A stretch of DNA of 64,000 bases, from NCBI GenBank assembly GCA_951394045.1, contig OX595995.1, positions 1,984,001 through 2,048,000 on the forward strand. Direction: 5' to 3'. A model generated the notes under the pieces. It was not told the DNA's origin, did not search any database, and saw only the letters and a list, made by a program, of their open reading frames with translations. Each line of letters starts with the position of its first letter. Positions within the stretch are counted from its first letter, which is position 1. Below, one piece after another: positions 10,690 through 20,631 of the stretch. A program made the translations under genes and the position numbers. The stretch comes from Nitzschia sp. DOCU1 (taxonomy: Eukaryota > Bacillariophyta > Bacillariophyceae > Bacillariales > Bacillariaceae).

Positions 10690-10990
10690 ATGAATTGACC
10701 ACTGTATCCCAAAAAGGACGACCCAGGGATACAGTGCATGTTTCGCTATGCAGGGCAGAAAGGCAGAGTAGAGGGGACAACGGTGACTGCCGCACAAAAA
10801 GGGCGATCTAAGGAGACAGTGGTTATTGTCGCTATGCTGGGCAGAAAGGCATAGTAGAGGATACAATGGGGAATGCCGCACAAGAAAGGCAAAGTAGAGG
10901 GTACAACGAGGCCTGCCGCACAAAAAGGACGATCTATGGAGACAGCGATTATCGTCGCTATGCCGGGCAGAAAGGCACAGTCCAGGTTAC
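10690..10990. repeat. Degenerate short-period repeat (copy 1)
   Basis: The words GCTATGCNGGGCAGAAAGGC, TAGAGGGTACAA and GCCGCACAAAAAGG recur three or four times with spacers of 40-90 bp. The TAGAGGNTACAANGGGNAATGC core resembles the core of the 73-bp unit at 13228-13575. The copy 2 counterpart is about 30944-31244. Confidence 0.6.
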
Positions 10991-11008
10991 AACGGGGAAT
11001 GCCATGCA

Positions 11009-11570
11009 ACTCTTTCAAACCATTCTCCACCAATATCCGTCAGATCCTGCTAGAACCTGGATGTAATGTTGATGCATTCATTGACGGAGGCTGGGACCAA
11101 CTCCTGCATGGATCAGAGGTTCGGCCGTGGAGCTGTGGTAGTTAGTCTTGGTCCTGCACGTCATGTCGCGTAGGAACTGCTCCAAAGAGCACTCTTTCAA
11201 ACCATTCTCCACCAATATCCGTCAGATCCTGCTAGAACCTGGATGTAATGTTGATGCATTCATTGACGGAGCCTGGGACCAACTCCTGCATGGATCCGAG
11301 GTTCAGCCATGGACTTGCTGTAGCTAGTCTTGCGCCGGCACGTCATATAGTGTAGATAATGGGTCTCTTTCAAGCCATTCTCCATCAATATCCATCAGAT
11401 CGTGCTAGAACCTGGATGTAATGTTGATGCATTCATTGATGGAGGCTGGGACCAACTCCTGCATGGATCCAAGGTTTGGCCATGGAGCTGTGGTAGTTAG
11501 TCTTGCGCCTGCACATTGTGCGCCCGGCACTCTTTCAAGCCATTCTCGATCAATATCTGTCAGATCCACA
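11009..11570. repeat. Tandem repeat of about 165-182 bp, four units (copy 1)
   Basis: Units begin CTCTTTCAA(A/G)CCATTCTC at about 11010, 11192, 11365 and 11530; the last is partial. Each continues into CTAGAACCTGGATGTAATG and a GACCAACTCCTGCATGGATC stretch. The copy 2 counterpart is 31263-31824 with the same number of units. Confidence 0.8.
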
Positions 11571-11879
11571 AGTAGCTACTGGGGATGGGAGGTAGTAGTG
11601 ACAGTAGTAGCCTTATCCAAGTCCTAAACAAAAAGGACTTTCCATCATCAAGATATCCCTGTCATTGTTGTCCAGGATGCGAAAGAGCAGAAGATGCTAG
11701 CAAATTTGACTCTCTTTGCACGGCCTCAATGGTGACACATCATAAATTGATAGAGCCTGAATGTCTTGTTTGAATGCTGCAAGATGGCACATTTGATCCA
11801 AGTCCTAAGCAATAATGACTTTCCATTGTCAAGATATCCCAGTTGTTGTTGCCCGGAGTCCATGTCATAGGTTCCTCAG

Positions 11880-12780
11880 CACATGAAATTTTCAAAGATC
11901 CCATGGCAAAAGATCCACTAAGCTCGTGAGGACACACACCCCAAGCCTTCCCTCATCAACCGGGAGGCAACCATGCAAAAACATTGTGGAATTTTGTAGT
12001 ATAGCCAACGCCAGGAACAAAAAGGTTGCCAACAAGCGGTAGAGTGCATGTCGGCCTCTCGGCAAGTGAAATTTTCAAGGATCCCATGGGAAAAGATCCT
12101 CTAATCCAAAAAGGACACACACCCCAAGCCTTCCCTCATCAACCGGGAGGCAACCATGCAAAAACATTGTGGAATTTTGTAGTATAGCCAACGCCAGGAA
12201 CAAAAAGGTTGCCAACAAGCGGTAGAGTGCATGTCGGCCTCTCGGCAAGTGAAATTTTCAAGGATCCCATGGGAAAAGATCCTCTAATCCAAAAAGGACA
12301 CACACCCCAAGCCTTCCCTCATCAACCGGGAGGCAACCATGCAAAAACATTGTGGAATTTTGTAGTATAGCCAACGCCAGGAACAAAAAGGTTGCCAACA
12401 AGCGGTAGAGTGCATGTTGGCCTCTCGGCAAGTGAAATTTTCAAGGATCCCATGGGAAAAGATCCTCTAATCCAAAAAGGACACATACCCCAAGCCTTCC
12501 CTCACCAACCTGGAGGCAACCATGCAAAAACATTGTGGAATTTTGTAGTATAGCCAACACCAGGGCCAAAAAGGTTGCCAACAAGCGGTAGAGTGCGTGT
12601 TGGCCCCTCAGCACGTGAAATTTTCAAAGATCCCATGGCAAAAGATCGGCTAAGCTTGTGAGGACACACGCCCCAAGCCTTCCCTCATCAACCGGGAGGC
12701 GGCAATGCAAAAACATTGTGGGATTTTGTAGTATTGCTGGCGCCAGGGACAAAAAGGTTGCCAACAAGCAGTATAGGGTG
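11880..12780. repeat. 183-bp tandem repeat, about five units (copy 1)
   Basis: The landmark GGATCCCATGGGAAAAGATC recurs at 12079, 12262 and 12445, exactly 183 bp apart, with diverged outer units on both sides. The three inner units are almost identical, the usual sign of recent unequal exchange or slippage. Copy 2 (32139-32480) has about three fewer units. Confidence 0.85.
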
Positions 12781-13227
12781 GGTGCTGGTGTCGGTGGGTC
12801 CGTCGTACGGCCGCTGAGGCTGAAGAAGTTGGCGGCAAAGGTGATGTGCGTTGGTAGACATAAAGATTCGGGGGTGGGGCGTTTGTTGATGGGAGAACTC
12901 TCAAAGGTTGACCATTTGAGGAAGAGTCATCGTCCAGATTGGCATGCAGAAAAGAAGGGGACTCATCCACACTTCCATCATCCTGCGGTGGTTGCGTGAC
13001 AGAGGATACACGGAGTCGTGTTCTATTCAAGGTTGCGTTGGATGGATTTCGGGGCATTGATGGGCAGGGAGTGCGGATGTAAGCAACGACTCAAAGATAA
13101 GGGATAGAAACAAGTAAAAGAAAACAGGGGGGAGAAGAATATTTCTGAGCTGTGTGGCAGTGGTCGTTAGAGGTGGTAGGGTGGTTACCTATTGTGAGAC
13201 TTCTCTGAATGGTGACTCGGCTGGCGT

Positions 13228-13575
13228 TTCCTTAATGAAACGAACAGTTAAAAAGGCGGCATAGAGGGTACAGCGGGAGAATGCTGTACAATTGAGGCGT
13301 TTTCTTAACAAAACGAACGGTTAAAAAGGCGGCATAGAGGGTACAGCGGGAGGGTGCTGTACAATCGAGGCGTTTTCTTAACAAAACGAGCGGTTAAAAA
13401 GGCCCCATAGAGGGTACAGCGGGAGAATGCTGTACAATCGAGGCGTTTTCTTAACAAAACGAACGGTTAAAACGGCGGCATAGAGGGTACAGCGGGAGAA
13501 TGCTGTACAATCGAGGCGTTTTCTTAACAAAACGAACGGTTAAAAAGGCGGGATAGAGGGTACAGTGCATTTATC
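13228..13575. repeat. 73-bp minisatellite, five units (copy 1)
   Basis: The unit begins GAGGCGTTTTCTTAACAAAA and contains GGCGGCATAGAGGGTACAGC. Successive GAGGCGTTTT starts are 73 bp apart (for example 13294 and 13367). There are five units here and nineteen in copy 2 (43325-44690). Confidence 0.9.
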
Positions 13576-15410
13576 ACCAGGATGAAAAGTTTGAAAAGGG
13601 AGGGGCGGCGGGTTGATTTTTGAACACAGGGAGCATTATTACCACACATAAAACGGGCGTGCCAGCGTCTGTAAGTGAAAGAGTTTGAACGGGAGACAAG
13701 AGAGGATGACGAGTACATGGTTAAAAAAGATTAGATGGTCCTCGCAACAACCTTGGCGGTATCAAGAGTAGACGTTGCCACAAAGTAAAGCAAGGTAGAG
13801 CCGTCATGACAAGTGGGGCGGGTGCTGTGCAGGAGAATGCAGTTGCAGCTGCGAGTGGCAGCAGCAGGGGAGGGCTGGATTGTACATAATGGATGCCAAC
13901 AATGCCACAAAAAGGAGCAGGAAACAACAACAAAAACGCTCAATTGGATATGACATTATGAGCAGAAACCCACAGAGTTCAAACTCTGGGTCTGAGAAGG
14001 AATGTGACCAACGTTGTGTGTAGGATGACTAGGGCTTTAAAGGTAAGACAAAGAAGGAGGGTGAGATTTGGAGAAAAACAATAGAACTAACTTATTTTCA
14101 ACTCGGTTGCAGTGATAGTACACTACCCTATGGTTGTAGCAAGGAAGGGTGAGTGAGTAACTTTGAATACTCCTCCAAGATTGGGGCTTGCAATGCTGTA
14201 AGTAGGACGTGACATGGCAAAGGTTTGGAAAAGGGAGAAATGCAACTCACAAATGATGCAACTTGTAGGACCAATGATCTACAAATACTGAGCATGAAAG
14301 TGGGACACATGCAGGCAAGAGGCATTGGCAGTACGATTATCTATATTCAGGGGGAGGACCATTGATGTTGGGATTGGTGGTACCAGCTGTCAGATTGTTG
14401 GGATTGGTGCTAGTACCAAGGGGGGGATTGTTGGCATGAGTGGCAGCAGCACTGCTGGGAGCTGGTTGAGATCATCATGATGGGTACCACTAGGTAGCAT
14501 TGGCACCACGAGGGCCAGCACTGGGAGTTGAGAGAGATCATGGATACCACAAAGTGGCATTGGCACCATGAGGGGCAGCATTGGGAACTGGGGTTTGGCA
14601 ATCATTTGGTAGCCAGTGGCCAGCAAGATGAGCATAGCATGGACGAATTAAAAATAGCTAGTGCACCAATGGATTCCACTGTTGTAATTGCGGTATGGTA
14701 TTGGGATAGAATAGCAGTGTAGTTAAGCCAAGTGTCATTTGATAATGGAGAGTTAATATGTTGAATGGGAATGATGTTTTTGATTGGATGTGTAGATAGT
14801 GAATGGTGTGGCGGTTTATTAAGGGGTGGGGCAATAGCTACTGGTTAGGGGGATGAGTAATATTGAGGGGTATAATAATGGGTTCGGAGACCTCCCCACG
14901 GTGATGCCTTTTTTGGGGGGTCCGGGGCATAGATATGGGTACCCCCATATTTTCCCTTTCCTGATGTGCGAGAGATTTCTATGGATGATTGCAGAGACTC
15001 TAAGAAAGAAACAGGGTCAAATTAGCAAAGTAGAGTAAGAGCTCATTCTTTTGAGTTTCACTCAGTAGATCAGATTATTGTGTTAATTTGCTACATACGA
15101 GTCGGATAGCCGGTAGCGACGCTTGATTTCCAACACTATCGTTGTTGTGCGACGAAGATTTGGCGGTGGCGATGTGTTTTTCCCTCGATATTTTGGTGCG
15201 AAAAGAAGTCAAACCAGTCCAAATACGGGCTCATAACCTAGTTTATTAAGCATTTAGCTATCTCTTTTCTGAAGTAAAATCGCCGGTCAATTTTATGAGG
15301 CATTTAGCTGTCTTTATTTCATGAGTGCACGCCCCGGTCCACCCTTATGAAGCACCAGGAACGTGAGAGAGTTGCGGCAATTCGTTGTCTGGGACAAAAT
15401 TACCCTCTTA

Positions 15411-15689
15411 TTAACTCCAATCGTAAGATTTGACAATAGTGTCAAATTATAATGTTTTAAACCTTTTCATTAGACCAATTAAACCTGTCCCCACTTTCTA
15501 ATCTTTGCACCGCTGGAAAGTTCCTGAAATTCTGATATGGCAAGGTCACAGTGACTCCTAACGGATCGGTACTGTAGTATCTGTCTCCTTTTTTGGTCTC
15601 AAAGTTGCCCAAAAGTGTCAAATTATTTGCCGGCTTAAAATAATTTGACACTAGTGTCAAATTACCTGGCGGCTTACAATTGGAGTTAA
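15411..15689. mobile_element. 275-bp TTAA-flanked MITE (copy 1)
   Basis: Bases 15411-15427 (TTAACTCCAATCGTAAG) and 15673-15689 form inverted repeats with one mismatch, and both outer ends are TTAA. This fits a piggyBac-type MITE with TTAA target sites and 13-bp ends, CTCCAATYGTAAG. The interior repeats TGTCAAATTA four times and holds the perfect palindrome TGACACTAGTGTCA near 15645. It is non-coding. It is also present at 46532-46810, so it predates the duplication. Confidence 0.65.
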
Positions 15690-16295
15690 CCTATCATACC
15701 AGGTACCAAACGACAGAGCACTGACTGCAGTGGACATCAGGAAACGCCACTTCCCATCTGGACCCCCAGAAAAGGCGTCCTGATGGGGCATTCGCAAAAC
15801 CAGACTGGACGCATTTATGCCTGGTGCGCACCAGTCCCACGCACGTCATCCATTGCAATCGCTGGTGTGACATTTTTACCTTAGAAAATTAACCCCCAAA
15901 TTGAAGTTGAAAATTCCCCAAGAATATCAAAATTAAAGACACAAAATAGCAGAGTCGCACAAGACTCTTCCATTTGCAATCCGAATGGAAAGATTCCTAG
16001 CAGCGAATCATCCATTCTTATGGGGCTCTCGTCGATCCCCGCCAGAGATACAAAATTCTCCGCCAATGTTCCACTCAAAATCCTACTATCCCTGCAGTAC
16101 CTTGGACGTTTCCTGTCATGGGGCAATTTTACCACCTTGGGCCTGTTTATTTTATCCGACCGACAAGTATCTCAGTAGGCTCTCTACCAGTGGAACCCTA
16201 CCACCAAGAATGGCCCGAATTCCCACCACAAAAACAGAACTTCGGGCGCTCACAATTTTGCATGGGTGGGGACATCTTTCCAGTACTGTAGAGCT

Positions 16296-16384
16296 GTAGA
16301 AAAAGATGTAGCGAGACACCATTGAAAAACGCAAATTCCCATGATTTGCACATTTCTATGGTCTCTCGCTACATCTTTTTCTAC
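16296..16384. repeat. 89-bp hairpin / tiny foldback element (copy 1)
   Basis: Two 27-bp arms (GTAGAAAAAGATGTAGCGAG onward) are inverted with one mismatch around a 35-bp loop. In copy 2 (47417-47505) one arm has a C for T. It could be the core of a MITE or a structured RNA; nothing else marks it as a gene. Confidence 0.7.
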
Positions 16385-16435
16385 CCGTTTTTAGTACCAC
16401 AATATTTTCCCACCACTGCCATTTAGATTGTCACC

Positions 16436-17107
16436 ATGGCAACTTCGGGCACCACCCTTTGTTTCAAACTCAACCAAGCGTTCGAAGAAGCCATAGTATT
16501 ACATGGGGATCTTCTTTGCGATGGTTGTTTTCGTCCCGGTGGCCCGAAGGATAAAAAAAAGCCTCGAAATCATCATCTGCTGTTCCCCCGCCATTCCTTC
16601 TGTTGTTGGCCAGAAGATTCTCAATCTCTGGTCAGCAGAGGAGCTACGCAACAACTCGCTGCTTTGGGGAAAAGTCAATCTTTTCTCCAACGGCACCGAA
16701 GACTTTGAAATAGCGGCGGGGACAGTGTTGTTGACAGTAGCCTTGGCGATGCTAGCGGAGACAGCAGCAACAGTGGCGAGGACGGCGATGGTGATGGCAA
16801 CGATAGTGGCAACGATTGTGATGATTGCAATATTGGTCACAATAGCGGCAACGGCGGCACCAATAGCAGCAACCGCGTCGATGATGGCGACAATAGCAAG
16901 GATAGCGGCGAGGATTGTGATGATTGTGACGATATTTGTGATAATAGCGGCAACGGCAGTGACGATAGCGGCGCCAAGAAGAACAACGATTTCGGGGACA
17001 ACGACGATGACAGCGGCAACGACAACAGCGACGTCCATGATAGTGCTAGTGGCGATGATGGGGACAACTACGACAGTGCTAGCGACGACAACGAAGGCTA
17101 CGGATAA
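16436..17107 (+). other. Possible broken gene with Asp/Ser/Gly/Asn-rich tail (copy 1)
   Basis: ATG 16436 opens a 90-codon frame beginning MATSGTTLCFKLNQAFEEAI and ending at TGA 16706. The same frame then runs open for about 130 more codons encoding an acidic tail (SGNDCDDCN, DDDSGNDNSD type) to TAA 17105. The other frames in the tail are also open because the DNA is a drifting trinucleotide repeat, so openness alone proves little. Either the TGA breaks an older gene or this is chance coding of simple-sequence DNA. The copy at 47557-48228 has the same TGA. I do not recognise a domain. Confidence 0.3.
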
Positions 17108-18834
17108 TGTGTTGAATCAATTTAGTCAACCTTTATATTTGATCTTACAGATTGTATGCTTTTTATGTACCACCTGTCTGTGTGCACGCCAGCCCAGCAT
17201 TACCTTCTATGTATTTGTTTTAAAAAAATGGATCTTGCACGCCAATTGCATGTTGTCATTGTTTTGAAGAGACGAAGCAAGAACAACACAACATAACCTT
17301 ATCACTTGGATTTCACCATGAAGGAAATGAATATTGTCAGATGCTTTAACAATGAGTGAGTTTCTGCTGTCTGATGGACGAAATGCTGTAGACTTAGTGA
17401 TGATTGATCAGCCTCTTACCAGCACTTTGCTACAGGTGACAGCCATCTGGGGGGATCATGAAGCAATTGGCTGGCCACAATGACGCCGAGTTCTGACTCA
17501 TTTCCCCCCCATAATAATACAAAGAAAGAAGACTTCGTTGGTATGTGCAAGATGTGTATGTCTTTGTTGCTGCCGCATCATCTAACAATTTCCAGAACTC
17601 ACCAATGATGCCGCTGCCCACGACATGTCTGGTTCCTCTGTTGATGCTGCCGCCAACATGCTTGCTTCCTTGGCTGATACTGCTCTTGACATGCTGATTG
17701 CTGGTCCTTGGATACTGCTGCTCCTGCCGCCACCACCGCCACCACCACCACCACTACGAATGCTTCTGCCATTGATACTGTGCTGCCGCCGCCAGATGAT
17801 TGCTGCCGTCTGGGATGCTGCTGCCCCCCCACCTCCATGAATGCCTTCTCATTTTCTGGCTTTTAGGTTGATTGTAGATGGTCCCCACAGTAAGGATGGG
17901 CTATTATTCATTAGCACGAGAAACACTGTTTGAAGGATTTAAATAGTCCAATTTAGAAAAGTGTAATTCAAAAATAGGGGTGCTTTTGTGCTGGCAAGAG
18001 TGTTTCCATCCAAAATTAGGAATCTTTTGAGATTTGGGCAGGAGTGGAAACATTCAAAATAAAGCTGGGGATTCAGATTGTGGGAATGTTTTGGGTGCCG
18101 TAAGAGTCTTTCCATCCAAAATTAGGCATCTTTTCAGGTTTGGGCGGGAGTGGGAAATTTAAAAATAAGGCTGGGAGACTCCAGGTGGGGATGGCGTATG
18201 TGTGGGGGAGGCTGGCTGTATCCAAATACTTAAATGGGAAAATCCAAGCCTATGTAATGGATCCATAAGTTGTCCTAGCGGCCATGATTAACTCCAATGG
18301 AACCACACAGTAATTTGGGGGTCCAGATGCCCCGCGGGCCATTCCTATGGACCGTCCGCATCTTTTGTTTTGCGGAGCAGTACACTTTTGCGTAGGTTCT
18401 ACACAGCGTAGATGCTGTGTATACATTGTACCAGGATGACTCGAACGACTTCTTTTTTCTGGACGACCCATGCGATTCACGACTACCGATGCGCGTACCA
18501 GGTAGACCCCTACAGCACTAATAGCTACTATGAAAGCATCGTCAAACTACATCAGCTCAGAACTCCATAGGCTGTGCCACTTTACTTTTTCCATTCTCGC
18601 CTAGCTTTTATCGATACTAGTAGTTATAATAGAGCATCTCTACATTCTGCTTTCCGTTCGTTTCTGCAGAAAGTCGCCCTAATAGCCCATGACCTCTTCT
18701 GTGCCTGCCCCCAAGTCAAAGTCCCAGCACTCGTTAAATCCTCGTTCTATGTTGGCACCAATGGCATCGAATTTGTCTCCTTCCGAGGGATCAGGGGTCA
18801 TGAACACCGTCTATTGTAGATGGTAGCAGTCAAT
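17108..18834. other. Non-coding stretch with two diverged direct repeats (copy 1)
   Basis: No convincing gene. A (CCACCA)-rich simple-sequence run sits at about 17725-17760. At about 17975-18200 a roughly 120-bp segment containing TTTCCATCCAAAATTAGG and TTTGGGCNGGAGTGG occurs twice in tandem with many differences. The rest is featureless by eye. Confidence 0.5.
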
Positions 18835-19544
18835 TCATGCTGTAGCCATCAAATACACGTTCACCATACATAATTCTTCTTGTTGTGTATAGTCACAGCG
18901 CCGTGCTTCAGCCCCTGCCTCCCTTTTCTCGATCCAGAGCAAAGAGCACTCCTCAGTATCCACACAGTATGAGTAAAAGTATAGCAGCCCACGGGCTTCA
19001 AAGTTTCTGAACCCATCTGAGTTGGGACAGGCCGGAATCCCTGGTCGTCCACCCACTGCCAGTCCTACTGCGATGAGAGCCGACGCTGGGGGGTTGTCAA
19101 GAATTGTAGCAAACAGCTTCGCGTTGACCCCTAGATCAGGCGAAATATATTCCCCAGCACGAGGCATGTAGTGTGAGCCTCAAATAGAAAGCACTCTGGC
19201 CGATAACTTTCTGGATAGAAGCCACAACCGTCTCTTCAACAACATTGAAAGGCAAGAGAGCTATCACATCAGTCTCGTCCATAAAACTGATAGGCAAGTG
19301 AAACTGGCTGTTTGAGAGATCTCCCAGCGGTGATGCTGCCGTTTTCATTGCCACTGAGAGCTGAACTTGCGTCCTCAATGCAGTGCTTCCGCCCCCAGTG
19401 CCTTGGATTGCTTGATGAATGCCTCGGCAAATTCTTCCTTTCAGCAATTGCCATGAAAGGATATTCCACCACGAATACACACAATCTGCACATGATTTTG
19501 TGACCAGACGAATTGTCGCCTGGTTGTAGAACTTCACACTCCAT
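18835..19544 (-). pseudogene. Possible decayed gene, two frames (copy 1)
   Basis: On the minus strand a frame from about 19537 to 19136 (with FMDETDVIALLPFNVVEE) runs into a second frame from about 19167 to 18835 (with MPRAGEYISPDLGVNAKLF and ASALIAVGLAVGGRPGI). The two look like one protein with a frameshift near 19170. I do not recognise the family and cannot exclude an intron. The same frames occur at 49956-50658 with the same break. Confidence 0.3.
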
Positions 19545-20631
19545 TATTTCTGGTCCTTGACGGTTGTTGTGTTATTGGAATAGCCAAATGACCCATTGTA
19601 GCGATAAAGCGTGGTATGGGGACATGTATTCTTCTGTTGTTGTTGATTTCTGTTACATGGGGGGCGATTCCAAATTACATGAGTAGGCCTCAAAATCGAC
19701 CATTGTTGACTTGGAAGGATGTGCAAGTTGTCTTGCCAAGAGCTCCGCTGAACCGAGTGTGTGATGATGAAGATGAAAGGGGAAGAGGATGCTCGAGGGT
19801 CATTGTTTGCTTCCCGTTGTGCTGCTGCTTGCTTCGCCGTGGATGCACGAGGATTTGATTTGAAAAAAATTGGCGCGCCCTGTTTCTGGTACTGATGTTA
19901 CACAGCTTCTACAGGGCGAATTTTGTGTAGACTCACTCGTGTAGAAAAATGTACTTGCTCCGCAAAACTGAGGATGCGGACGGTCCATTAGTCGTGATTG
20001 AGGAGAATCGTAACGACTTCGATCCCCCGCGGGGCGAATCCCGAAGACAGGCGAAAGTGCAGGCGAAGCTTCGGATTCAAAGGATTCAATCGTACGTTGC
20101 TGGCTTTCCGAGGCCATCGACGATAGCACGTAAAATAGGCTCATAAAAAATTACCATACAACAAAACCTTCTCTTAGTGAGTTAGTGCACTGACTGCCTT
20201 TTGCAAGGCTCGCCCGTCGTCAGGAGGGTGAGATTCCTTCGTTGGATTAGAATGTGCTTTCGGTGCGCTCTTCGTCGACCGCAGAAGGGCACATATTGTG
20301 GATAGGGAGGGGCACTAATAATCCCAGGTGTGCGAAGCCAAGCAAGCATGAAAAAATCAATCACAGTTCCGTTGCGAAGTGGGCCACATGATGTGAGGAA
20401 AAGCGAGTTACTAGTCGGTCGGTTGGGGGAAATACGGGATAGTTAGCAACCAAATCCTCCAATGCCTCTTCGGATCTTGTATCAAACGTTTGGCGATACT
20501 ACTTCTTGGCGTCCCACGGCTTGGCGGCGGCATACAAAGAACTGGTGGTGGCTGGTGATGCCAACAAAAAGGGCCGAACGAGGAACATAGCCAATTACCA
20601 CCCCAGATCCTTTTATCGCCAGCATCTTAAG
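19545..20631. promoter_or_regulatory. Upstream region of monooxygenase gene, copy 1
   Basis: No firm gene is seen. It holds short open frames on both strands and presumably the promoter and 5' UTR of the monooxygenase gene. The same sequence precedes the complete gene in copy 2. Confidence 0.4.

Larger units (their letters stand above)
10349..14966. mobile_element. 4.6-kb non-autonomous element with 42-bp perfect TIRs (copy 1)
   Basis: Bases 10349-10390 and 14925-14966 are perfect inverted repeats of 42 bp (outer end CATCAGGAAAGGGAAAATAT). Only a 2-bp flanking duplication (TG) can be seen, so the superfamily is unclear; a CAGG-type end would also fit hAT-like elements. No transposase is encoded. 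The interior is mostly tandem arrays: a degenerate repeat at 10690-10990, a roughly 175-bp repeat at 11009-11570, a 183-bp repeat at 11880-12780 and a 73-bp minisatellite at 13228-13575. The same element forms 30602-46087 in copy 2, where other transposons have jumped into it. Confidence 0.8.

Noticed and set aside
12650..13057. Open frames of 113-135 codons on both strands at 12650-13057 (and 32327-32762)
   Set aside because: They run through the last 183-bp repeat unit into unique DNA, and the frames overlap on opposite strands. No domain or conserved pattern is seen.
11880..13575. A CRISPR-like array
   Set aside because: Units are tandem without unique spacers, lie in a eukaryotic transposon, and vary by slippage. 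They are minisatellites.
16499..17267. Long Ala/Val/Ile/Thr-rich open frames on both strands at 16499-17267 (and 47620-48388)
   Set aside because: They are alternative frames of a drifting trinucleotide repeat. Composition is unlike a membrane protein in detail and every frame is open, so they are not counted as genes.
19980..20060. A tRNA-like stretch around GACTTCGATCCCCCG
   Set aside because: It has a T-arm-like word but no matching acceptor stem, anticodon loop or D arm around it.
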